Shown one piece after another: positions 34,555-43,993 of a stretch of DNA of 64,000 bases (positions are counted from its first letter, which is position 1; each line of letters begins with the position of its first letter). The notes under the pieces were generated by a model. The model ran no database searches. It was not told the DNA's origin and was given only the letters and a program-made list of their open reading frames with translations. The DNA lies in the NCBI GenBank assembly GCA_902806565.1, contig CADCXA010000048.1, positions 1-64,000 on the forward strand, read 5' to 3'. Source of the stretch: Hypoxylon rubiginosum. Its lineage: Eukaryota > Ascomycota > Sordariomycetes > Xylariales > Hypoxylaceae. The position numbers and the translations under genes were made by a program.

Positions 34555-37505
34555 ATGCAACGTCACCATGTCTTCCCCGTTTCGACAATTCTCCTCGTCG
34601 CAGCCAACCTGCTTATTCCTGTCGCAATTGTCGTCTTTGCGATTGGTTTCTTTCCCTATAAGCCTTTCCTGCCTGGTCTAGCCGAGTACCAACCCCTCGA
34701 ATATGGATCACCACCTACGGCGCCCTTCGATCGTCTGATATTCATGGTCGTCGATGCTTTGCGCAGGTTCGTCTTCTCGGCGCAACCGCCGCCGACCCAG
34801 CCCCAACCCCTGCGCGACTCTCTGCGACTCTCTGCGACTCTCTTAGCTGACTAGCCTAGTGACTTTGTATTTCTAAACGGCTCGGGGTTTGAATTCACTC
34901 AGAGGTTAGAAACCCTATGAAGTTAGACATAGTATCTCACGCCGCTAACATGAACCCCTAGACTGATTTCCGATGGCGTTGCGATTCCTTTCACTGCCCA
35001 CGCTACTTCGCCGACCATCACCATGCCGCGGATAAAGGCCATTACCACCGGTTCTACCCCTTCCTTCCTCGACGCCATACTGAGCTTTGACGAAGCTGAT
35101 ACGTCTTCCACTCTTGCTGCCCAGGACACCTGGCTTGCTCAAATGAAGGCGAAGAAGACTGGAAAGCTCGTTATGCATGGTGATGATACATGGCTGAAAT
35201 TATTCCCTGGCGTATTCGATCGAGCCGACGGCACCTCTAGTTTCTTCGTCTCCGATTTCACCGAAGTCGACAACAACGTGACGAGACACATCCCGGACGA
35301 ATTGCGCAATGATGACTGGAATACTATGATTCTCCATTACCTCGGTCTTGATCACATTGGCCACAAGACAGGTCCTCGAGGTCCAAACATGATCCCGAAG
35401 CAGCAGGAGATGGACGGGGTCGTTCGCACAATCTACGAGGCCATGGAAACGCAGCCGCATCTCTGTTCGACCCTGCTGGTGTTATGTGGAGATCATGGAA
35501 TGAACGACGCCGGTAATCACGGAGCCTCCTCCCCAGGGGAGACCTCGCCTGCTCTGGTGTTTGTATCACCCAAGTTGAAGTCCATCTCTAAGCCCTTCAA
35601 AGTGCCGGCAGACTTTGTCGAAGACTTCCAATATTATCGTATCGTCGAGCAGTCTGATCTTGCTCCTACTCTTGCCGCCTTGCTCGGGTTTCCCGTACCT
35701 AGGAATAACTTGGGGTCCTTTATGTTGGATTTCTTGCCTTTTTGGCCAGAGAGCGAGTGTGCCTTTCTTGTAGTCGGTAGGATTCTTGCTAACCGGTAGA
35801 AGAACATGACAAGCTCCAGATCCTTGTGCGTAACGCAAGACAGATCCTCGATATTGTCGCTGCCACATATAGTAGCTCAACATCCCTAGGCAAACAGTAC
35901 AACCCGAACTGTCGCCACCCTAGTTCGCCTGCCGAAGAGTTGACCTGTGAATGGCAGCAAATCGACGGAACCATCGGAAAGATACCCGTAATCGAAGACC
36001 TAGATGATGCATGGATTGCAGACGTCTCGAAGGTACGAGATTAGTCTCTGGCGGCTTGTGATATACTAATAGCCAGTAGTGGTTATCTAAAGCCCAGGCC
36101 CTGATGAGTAGCATGGCGAGCAATTACGACATGAGCATGCTAATGTACGGCGAACTAGCTGCTGCATTGGCTTCTGTCGCGGCGATCTGCGCCGTAGCAA
36201 GTTTAGCTGTGATGACGACCGCCGGTCTAGTGCCATTCATACTGACAACCGTTCTCTACGGCATAATGATGTTCGCTAGTAGTTATGTCGAAGAAGAGCA
36301 ACATTTTTGGTACTGGACTACGTCGGCCTGGCTATTTTATCTTACCGTTAGGTCGTAAGGAGTACGAACTCTAGTTCCCCTTTTTACAGAACTGACTCGC
36401 AAGCAGAACCCCAAGAGCGACACGCAAGTGCTTTGTGATGGGACTTGTTGCGCTTGGCGCTATGAGAATCACTCGAGGATGGAACCAGACCGGCCAGAAA
36501 TTTGCCGGCGAGCCTGACATTGTGACTCACTTCATGGCTTCGAACCCACCACTACTTTGGTGCCTTGTTTTTGCAACGTATGCCACAGTATCGGTGGAGT
36601 TGTTCAATACTCTCGGGAATATTCCAACTGCCATCTCGGGTTCCGTGGTTGCTGGGCTTGTGATGTCCGCCTTATCTTTCAAGCTCGCTTTCACTAACGA
36701 AGACGCCCCCGAACTGATTGTTGGGTTTGCAAAGACGCTTGTGAACATGTTCGACGGACCGTCCCTCGTGAACCGAGCTCGAGCCGTATTCCTTGGCCTC
36801 GGACTTACCTCGATGTACCCCCTATATAATATTGTAGTACCGGGAACCAAGGTGTCTAGGGATGAAAGTGAGTTTGCTTATATATCGTCTATGCAAAGTG
36901 TAGCTCTTGCTGACTTCTACATAGCCATGCGGACTTTACATCACCTATATACGCTGTTCGCATTGACGCAATCCCGGGCTACCAACGTGCCACTTTTCTT
37001 GTTATTTCGAGCCATTGACATGTTCTTGAGCAGAATCGACTTAGAACCCGCCCAAATTGCTACGTCGTCATTACTTCTTCAGTTTTCTTCCTTCTTTGCT
37101 ATGGGAGGATCCAATGCAATTTCGGGTGTAGATCTGTCGAATGCGTACAACGGCGTCAGCGGATTTAACATATTGGCCGTGGGTGTTCTGACTTTCCTCA
37201 GCAATTGGGCGGCTCCGGTGTGGTGGACGTCGGCTTCTAATTTAATGCTACTTCAGAGCAGACAAAGGATAAAGACAAAAAGCGACTATAGGAATGCGTA
37301 CAGACAGCACGCGGCTCTCATGACGGCATTTGTAACTACCTCCCTCGGGTTCGTTATGGTAGCTTGCACGACATTGAGAACGCATTTGTTTATCTGGACG
37401 GTGTTCTCGCCCAAGTACTTGTATAGCATGGCGTGGAGTTTGGGACAGCATCTTGTTATTAACATGGCGTTGGGGGGCTTATTATACTGGCTCGGCTGTG
37501 TATGA
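34555..37505 (+). CDS. LAS21: GPI ethanolamine phosphate transferase 2 (Las21/Gpi7)
   Basis: 866 residues from seven exons: 34555-34766, 34860-34904, 34962-35752, 35800-36032, 36080-36354, 36404-36867, 36925-37505 (2601 nt, in frame). An N-terminal membrane anchor is followed by a luminal alkaline-phosphatase-fold domain with Asp67 in FMVVDALR, the likely nucleophile Thr106 in TITMPRIKAIT, and metal ligands in GLDHIGHKTGP and CGDHGMNDAGNHG. The second half is a multi-pass membrane domain with the conserved RGWNQTGQKFAGEPD. Known role: adds ethanolamine phosphate to the second mannose of GPI precursors in the ER. Exon 2 is only 45 nt. Intron 3 (47 nt) keeps frame only with a GC donor (GCGAGT). 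Intron 6 (57 nt, 36868-36924) is stop-free and in frame; I call it an intron because GTGAGT, a GCTGAC branch motif and ACATAG are present and its translation interrupts a conserved region. Confidence 0.88.
35753..35799 (+). other. Candidate 47-nt GC-AG intron in LAS21
   Basis: The donor reads GCGAGT and the acceptor GGTAG, with a GCTAAC branch motif. Using it gives FWPEKEHDKLQILVRNARQ in frame. The nearby GT donors either shift the frame (GTGTGC at 35757), create a stop, or force loss of the EHDK segment (GTAGTC with acceptor at 35813). Confidence 0.65.
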
Positions 37506-37873
37506 TATGTGGCTATAGTGAGGTTAAAATAGGAACTGTATATGTTCGCAACAGGACCCTTCACGATTCGTTCGAGACAGGACGAATGAAACCGAGTGTT
37601 GGCGGCCTTAGATAATCCTGTATGAATCCCTAACGCACACACGTAGATAGAGATGAACTGATAAATGCATTGTGCCCTGGAGCTAGCTAAACCAAGCAGG
37701 CCCTCAACAGGCAGTTTCATGTGCGTGGCAGGAACACTTGTGGTAGATGGTTGATTCAGATCAAGGGATGGATTAAGGGATGGGCGAGAAACTGATTTGT
37801 AAGGGAAAACCTCGGTTGTCGTAAATTTGGGCTACTTAGTGTGTAATAACGATTGGTTTTTTCAACAGTCGAA
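37506..37873. other. LAS21 3' flank
   Basis: About 370 bp between LAS21 and the tRNA-Ile gene. No gene seen. Confidence 0.55.
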
Positions 37874-37965
37874 AGCCGCGTGGTGCAGTGGTTAGCATGG
37901 TGCTCTTATACAGTCTCTTTATATGAGGTATGCATAGGTCGTGGGTTCAATCCCCACCGTGGCTA
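37874..37965 (+). tRNA. tRNA-Ile (UAU) with a short intron
   Basis: The acceptor stem AGCCGCG pairs with CGTGGCT (one G-U), with discriminator A at 37965. The D-arm is GTGC-AGTGGTTA-GCAT and the T-arm GTGGG-TTCAATC-CCCAC. The loop C-T-TAT-A gives anticodon UAU at 37907-37909. A 19-nt intron (37911-37929) starts one base 3' of the anticodon, the canonical nuclear position. It contains TATATGA, able to pair with the anticodon as pre-tRNA introns do. Fungal tRNA-Ile(UAU) genes commonly carry introns. The last anticodon-stem pair is a T-T mismatch in this reading, so the intron boundary could shift by a base. Confidence 0.8.
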
Positions 37966-38291
37966 TTGAATTATTCTCCTTTTTGGAATCAGTTTCGACG
38001 TATGGATTAACAAGTTGTAATCGAAAGCCTTTGCCATCCTTTTATGCAAAAATACGTATTAGGACTTCATTTTCCTCTCTGTATGTATCAATAAATCTCC
38101 TAATAGCCTAGGTACCTATATAAAGTGTATTAATCTATATTGCTTTACTGTAGCAGTCGTGTTTAATTTAATTGAATTTGTCAAATTTGTCCGAAGATTG
38201 TACTGGTCAAGTACGAAGTACGAGGTGCCGATTGCTTCGTTTCTCGTTTCTCGTAGGTCAAGCAATCGATACCCTCGTGCGTTCATGCATC

Positions 38292-38312
38292 CACACACAC
38301 ACACACACACAC
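38292..38312 (+). repeat. (CA)n microsatellite
   Basis: Ten CA units 330 bp after the tRNA-Ile gene. Confidence 0.9.
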
Positions 38313-38974
38313 CCCATGCATCCAATTCCAGCCCTTAGATGGTACGCAAATTATGATCCCTGCAGCAAGGTATTCTATTTTATGTAAGATTAGGCGTTTT
38401 CTTAGCGTGATATTTCCTCTGACAGGTGTATCTTATCGGACGCTTGAAGTCTGGAACAATCGGACGAGGAAGGCTAAGGTGTCTTACCCAAAGCACTGGG
38501 AAAGTGTGGGAGGAATGGGAAAGAATGGGAATGACCACGTACCGTGATTTCTAAAGGTCATCTCATCAATCATCAATCTTACTTCCCATCCTACAGTCTA
38601 CTTGCCGCATCCCTCCCTGGCCTACCTGCCTACCTTACACCTTGCCTAGGTAGCTTGTAATTTATTAATTTATTGTTGTTGCTATATTCGGCCTGTCTTT
38701 AATTTTTTGTTATTCTTTCGTTTGTTTCGTTTTCGCTCTTTATTGATGTCGCGGGCCAAATTAACTTCTTATTCTTTACCCTATTGTCAAATTGTTCTAT
38801 TGTCCTGCCTTGTTGCTTTCTTGAATGTTGCGCCTTGTTGATCTACCTATATTAACCGCACACTCTGAGCTATTATAATGTCGAATATTTGTTGAGCTTA
38901 GAAGATCCTGTTTAATAATAAAAAAGATAGCGCGTTTTCTATCACATACGAGAATATACCTTGGCGCTGTTATT

Positions 38975-39052
38975 GCGACCACGACCACGACCACGACTTC
39001 GACCGTTACTACGACCGTGTCTGCGACTGCGACTGCGACTGCGACTGCGACC
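38975..39052 (+). repeat. GACCAC/GACTGC-type repeat tract
   Basis: Imperfect units of GACCAC then GACTGC, about 190 bp before the SMP3 start codon. Confidence 0.75.
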
Positions 39053-39240
39053 ACCTCTAGTTGCCATTGTATAAAAGGTGATTGCGACTTCGAGCTCGAC
39101 GTGACCTCCACCGTGCGACCGCGCGCGACGCGACTACGACTACGACTGCGAACCGCAAACTGCCCAAATAATACCATCCCTCTTTTGCTTCGAGGCTACA
39201 TTGCATACAACTTTTTAGATGCATCCCTCTAGGTAGAATC

Positions 39241-41026
39241 ATGTGGCGGCGGACCTATCTGCTTCTTGTTTTGGTACGGCTGTGGTTCGCTCTCTCGCCG
39301 AGTTATCTTCATCCGGATGAGAATTTTCAGGGCCCCGAGGTGATTGCTGGTAAGCATTGATATACACCCGTTCGTTCTACGATGAGGCGGCGGAGAGGCT
39401 AACACAACCTGTGTCTATCATATAGGTCAAATCTTCAGCTACCCTGTGCGGCTGACTTGGGAATTTACGAGCGACCATCCCATACGCAGCGTATTCCCGT
39501 TATGGCCGGTTTACGGCTTGCCTATGCTCCTATTGCGATGGTTGTGGGTTGGTAACGGCAACGATGGCGAGATACCGCCCATCGCAGTGTTCTGGACCTT
39601 GCGCGTCCTGATGTTCATCATCAGCTTCGTGCTGGAAGACTGGGCTATTCATGAGCTGGTCCAGTCGAAACGACATCGCTGGGTCGCCATGTTGCTAGTG
39701 GCATCGTCATATGTGACCTGGACTTTCCAGACTCACACTTTCTCCAATTCCATCGAAACTCTTGTGGTCGCATGGTGCCTGGTGCTCATCGAGCGCATCC
39801 TCGAGGCTTCAGTGCGTTTACTCGTCCCCCTTTCTCACATCTGAACTTCCGAACTAACCCTTGCATCCCAGCAAACTTCTTCAAATCTAGCAGCATCGAC
39901 GGTGCTTGGCGTCGTGGCTGTTTTTGGCGTTTTCAATAGAATAACCTTTCCTGCCTTTTTGCTCATACCTGGACTTCGATTGATACCCCATTTTATAAAT
40001 AGGTATATCTCCTTTCCTATAGGGCCCTCCCCTCTCCCCCTTTCTCCTCCCTGAAACCTCAAATTACTGACTATATGCCGGTAAAGACCTTTGTCCTTAG
40101 TAGTTATGGCAGCTTCCGGACTTGCGACAGTTTTAATTGCCATTTCCCTAGACACATCCTTTTACACTCCGCACTCCATTTCCTGGTCGGACCTCTACCG
40201 TAATCCTGTTATCACGCCATTAAATAATCTACAGTATAACCTCTCGCCTTCAAATCTAGCGGAGCACGGGTTGCATCCTTGGTATCAGCATCTTCTGGTC
40301 AACCTTCCATTGCTCATAGGACCAGCTGTTGCTCTTTTATTCACGCGACCACTTCTCTCTCTTAGATTATACTCGGCCATATCGGGGGTATTTGTCCTAT
40401 CCATCTTCCAGCACCAAGAGGCCAGATTCTTACTCCCGACTATACCGCTGTTGCTCTCGTCCGTGCGGCTCCCAAAGAATTATACGTACCTGAAGATCTG
40501 GGTTGGGGCGTGGATAGGCTTCAACGCCGTTCTAGGCCTTCTTATGGGGGTATACCACCAGGGTGGCGTTGTGCCAGCCCAAGTATTCCTCAGTAACCAG
40601 CCAGATGCAACGCAGGCCGTGTGGTGGAAAACTTACATGCCGCCAATATGGCTTTTGAATGGGAAAAATGCCGTTCTGCGGACCAATGATGTGGCGGGTA
40701 TGGAGGGGCCGAAGTTATTGGAAGAATTGGAGAGGATAGCGACTTGCGATGCACCGGCTGATCGGAGGAATCATGAGTACCTCAAAGAACCGAACGGCAC
40801 ATATCTCATAGCGCCACTCTCGACGACGTGGCTGGATACGTATGTAAGTAATAAGGGCTTGGACGGGCTTAGGTTTCGGGAGGTCTGGAGGTATAGCAAG
40901 CATTTAAACCTGGATGATTTGGATTGGGCGGAAGATGGGTTTTGGCCTACTTTGAAGAGAGTTATTGGGAGGCGAGGACTTGCGGCCTGGAGAGTCACAA
41001 AGAGCTGCGGCCGTTCTACGAGATAA
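39241..41026 (+). CDS. SMP3: GPI mannosyltransferase 4 (Smp3, GT22)
   Basis: 521 residues from four exons: 39241-39349, 39426-39811, 39872-40002, 40087-41026. The N-terminus, a membrane segment followed by [12 protein letters not shown] (His24-Pro-Asp-Glu27), is the signature of the GT22 family of ER dolichol-phosphate-mannose-dependent mannosyltransferases. Further features are [20 protein letters not shown], several hydrophobic segments and the conserved [15 protein letters not shown] near residue 310. Known role of Smp3/PIG-Z: addition of the fourth mannose to the GPI core, essential in yeast before transfer to protein. PIG-B/Gpi10 is a related alternative, but the compact size and context favour Smp3. 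It lies 1.7 kb from LAS21, which acts in the same pathway; clustering may be chance. Confidence 0.88.
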
Positions 41027-41613
41027 TGACGAGTTGAAAAATATATTATATAAACAAATTTGTTCATTACAGCATTGTCGTAGGATGGAGCCACGAAGGC
41101 GGGAGATGATTTCGTAACGGTCAACTGGCTCATATCAAGTCTCTTTAAGGGAATAGTATAGTACGGACGTGGTAAACTACTTACATACTGAAGGTAGCAA
41201 TATTCCTAGCAAAGGTCGGTGATTCATTGTATATGCCCCTTTTCTAGGAGGGGTACCTATAGGTACGAAGTTGAATGTACCTTATGTGGATCCACTCTCC
41301 TACCTGCATGGGTTCATTAAGGTTAGATGCCTTGGTGGGTTTAGTGGAACTTCGGAAGCTAGCATAAGGAAAAACGGATATACCGATGCAATGGCCAAGG
41401 CTGAGAACTCTTTTTGTGCATAGAATCTCTATTATCTAAAAACTGGAATTGGAAGAAGCTTTCAGTATATCAATTGCGACGCGCGACCCAATATAAGACT
41501 GCTTGGGTTTTGTCATTCATGTGATTATCAGTACGCCCTAGACCCCATCACGAGCGTTGAAGCTCTCAACTCCCCCCAACCTGATCCGAAGCCGATCTAA
41601 TCTACGAATCAAA
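41027..41613. other. Intergenic region, SMP3 3' flank and PET100 promoter
   Basis: About 590 bp. Contains a GGTACCTATAGGTAC palindrome-like word near 41260 but no gene. Confidence 0.55.
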
Positions 41614-42008
41614 ATGGGTGGCTTAAACCTAGAAGTATTCAAGGTCAGTAGCATAACCTCGAACCCCTCTTCTACTTCACTCTCCTCCCACTGCTGCTTC
41701 GTGTCTTTGTTAGTCGCCCTGAAGTTGATGCTCACCCGCTGCGATAGTTCGGCATGTACGTCATGTTCCCCATCGGTATCATGTATTACTTCGGCACAAA
41801 CCTCGACGAGCGTTTCTCCGTGCCCGATTTCTGGCCCAAGCCCGAGCAGGCCAACAAGGTGCCCATGGACAAAGACGAGATCCACGCCGAGCTACAGCGA
41901 TTACGTGCGCGACGACTATATCTTAGGGATAAGAGGCTTGAGAACGAGGCGAGAAATCCACCGGCGCCGCCGCCTTCTGCCGAGGACAGGGAAGGCGACA
42001 AATCCTAA
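41614..42008 (+). CDS. PET100: Pet100, cytochrome c oxidase assembly factor
   Basis: 96 residues from two exons (41614-41643, 41748-42008); the first exon codes only ten residues, MGGLNLEVFK. The joined N-terminus MGGLNLEVFKFGMYVMFPIG and the following YYFGTNLDERFSVPDFWP are diagnostic of Pet100. The protein has one membrane segment (about 11-29) and a charged, helical C-terminal part (EIHAELQRLRARRLYLRDKR). Known role: mitochondrial inner-membrane chaperone for a late step of complex IV assembly. Size and domain order match the family. It is followed on the other strand by another gene tied to oxidase biogenesis (TACO1-like). Confidence 0.94.
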
Positions 42009-42446
42009 AGGGAAGGAGTACTAACACCACATGGATTGGTTCCCTTCGCTGGTCGCATATGTATACCTAGCTCTGGCGGCGTTTAAGGATATAAAATAGG
42101 GTCGATATGTAGGAGTCCGCAATTTTGCACTCGGCTTGAAGCTCGGCTCAAGTGTCGAGCTAGCGGTTCACCTCTTCGCTCTTTGCGAAGGTAAGATTCA
42201 AAGAGGGCCAGTTTGCAGCGTGTACACAACCACCGCTCTTGTACAGCGCAAGTCCAAGTCTACACATTGTACAATAAATGTTACACTGCAGTAAACGCTA
42301 CATGTTTACGTATCAAGATTGTCTTCTACTGCCTTCCAGGCATCTTCCGATATGGCGCCTCGTTCCGCATTCGCGCTGCCGCATGGAAATATTAGCAACG
42401 AACCATCGATAGAGAATATAGTAGTAGGCTAGTCTGGATATACTTA
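42009..42446. other. Convergent intergenic region
   Basis: About 440 bp between the 3' ends of PET100 and the TACO1-like gene; two 3' UTRs expected. No gene seen. Confidence 0.55.
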
Positions 42447-43423
42447 CTAGATGCCCTGGACGTCTGGATACTCTTGCAGCGCCACCAAAAAGTTGCCTAT
42501 GGCCGTTGCCGCGTCCACATCATCGAGCTTAATCCTATTCGCCGTTGGCGACCACATAATTTCGGAGCTGAGGATCTCGGCCGATGGCAACACCTTGCCT
42601 AGGTTCTGTACCGCTTGATGCATCGTGTTCGGTTGTGTCCAGACGATAATGTCATTATCCTCGTCTTGTTCCACGTCCTCTGCGCCTGCTTCGAGCGCCT
42701 GCATGAAGACTTCATCGAATTCGTGCCCGTTATCTTTTAGAATGATGCGGCCCAGCCTCGTGAATAGGAATGCAGTGGGCGTCACAGTGCCCTTATGTTT
42801 CTTGATCATGCTTCTCAGATCCTGCAAAGCACGTTGCTTGTTCTCCGTCTCGACGTCGATAACCATGGCTACGGATGATGGCATCATGACCTCGAGCGTG
42901 ATACTTTCGAGACCTGCGCCGGTGGACGACTTTCCCTGACCTCGTGCGACGGCTACATCAATGCTCGCCTTGGGCATACCGGCTATTCCTCGTCGTCCTC
43001 GTTAGATAAGTTCTCGTCTTTCGTTCATAGCCTCCAAATTTCCGAACACAGCACTATCTCTCGCCGTGTTGTTGTTAAATACCTTTCTTTGCGGCTGCGA
43101 TCACCGTGGCTAGCTGTGAATTCAGGTTCGGGTCTGGGCCATACACTATCCCGTATACAAATCAGCACTTGCCCCAGGCGGGATCCTCTTCATATAGGAT
43201 ACGGACGTCTCGAGTAGAGTGTCAAATGTTTAGAGAAAGTAGACCGTTGGGCGTTTTTCTTGGCGTCGGCAGCGCCCTTCTCGTGCTTGATCTTAGACCA
43301 GCGGTTGTGGCCACTAAAGAGCATCGCATTCGACGAGAACGGGCGGCAGCATTGAGCGCATATGGCAGTAGAAGTTGACGGCCTCAGCGCGAGGCGACGA
43401 GTAGGGAAGAAAAGAGAGGACAT
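42447..43423 (-). CDS. TACO1/YebC-family mitochondrial translation activator
   Basis: 271 residues from three exons (43423-43207, 43145-43083, 42982-42447; introns of 61 and 100 nt). The N-terminus MSSLFFPTRRLALRPSTSTA looks like a mitochondrial presequence. The conserved YebC start GHNRWSKIKHEKGAADAKK follows, then YGPDPNLNSQLATVIAAAKK across exon 2 and AGMPKASIDVAVARGQGK at the start of exon 3. The rest matches domains 2 and 3 of the family. Human TACO1 promotes translation of mitochondrial COX1 and the yeast relative is Dpc29; the role here is inferred. Exon 2 is only 63 nt and lies in no long open frame, so automated annotation may miss it. Confidence 0.92.
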
Positions 43424-43958
43424 GTTGATTTAGCTAGTTAATCGACTATCTCTAATGAGTCGGGTTGTCGCGTCGAATAGTAGACTATTAGGAGAAGCGT
43501 AGAAAAACACACTACTAACTACTACGAGAGTAGAAGCCAATGTCAATATATCGAGATGAGGTTGGCATGTGCGGATGTAAGTGAAGAGCTCTTTTTTGAG
43601 GTACCTTTTTCGAGATCAAGATAATCAAGATGAAAGGTACGTATGTATTTATTATATATATTATATAAGCTAAACTAAATAAGGAATCTCGGTAGGTAAT
43701 GGTAACCCTCCCCTTTAAGCTCCCACGTGTATCCCAGTATAGGTGTATAGGTACATGTACCTATATCAGGTACCTATAAGGTATGCACATGCACCTACCG
43801 ATAATATCTATTCTACTTGAGACTTTGCGACTCTCTCTCCGCCAGTTTCGCTCTTCACAATTCGTCTACTCTTTGCTACAATCTCTCGAAACCCAAACCC
43901 TCAACCCCCTAGACCTCCTTTCACAGGACATGAACAAGTAAAAAACTCATGATCTTCC
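43424..43958. promoter_or_regulatory. Divergent promoter of the TACO1-like gene and LAA1
   Basis: 535 bp between the two start codons. Palindromic words of the TAGGTAC/GTACCTA type are dense at 43738-43790, and a CT-rich leader precedes LAA1. The two LAA1 uORFs are listed separately. Confidence 0.5.
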
Positions 43959-43993
43959 ATGTCGGCGCCAAGTTCTCCTCTTCGAGAGTCTAA
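43930..43993 (+). promoter_or_regulatory. Two uORFs in the LAA1 leader
   Basis: uORF1 is ATG-AAC-AAG-TAA at 43930-43941. uORF2 starts at ATG 43949, ten bases before the main ATG (43959), in another frame, and ends with TAA at 43991-43993 after 14 codons. The second overlaps the main start, so it should reduce LAA1 translation if present in the mRNA. The transcription start is not known from sequence. Confidence 0.5.

Larger units (their letters stand above)
37966..39240. other. Intergenic region with simple repeats
   Basis: 1.3 kb before SMP3. Holds a (CA)n run at 38292-38312, a stretch of GACCAC/GACTGC triplet-like repeats at 38975-39052, and CCTAGGTA palindromes at 38107-38116 and 38645-38652. 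Frames that cross the repeats translate to Val-Ala or Thr-Ala runs and are not credible proteins. A T-rich segment lies at 38680-38760. Confidence 0.55.
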
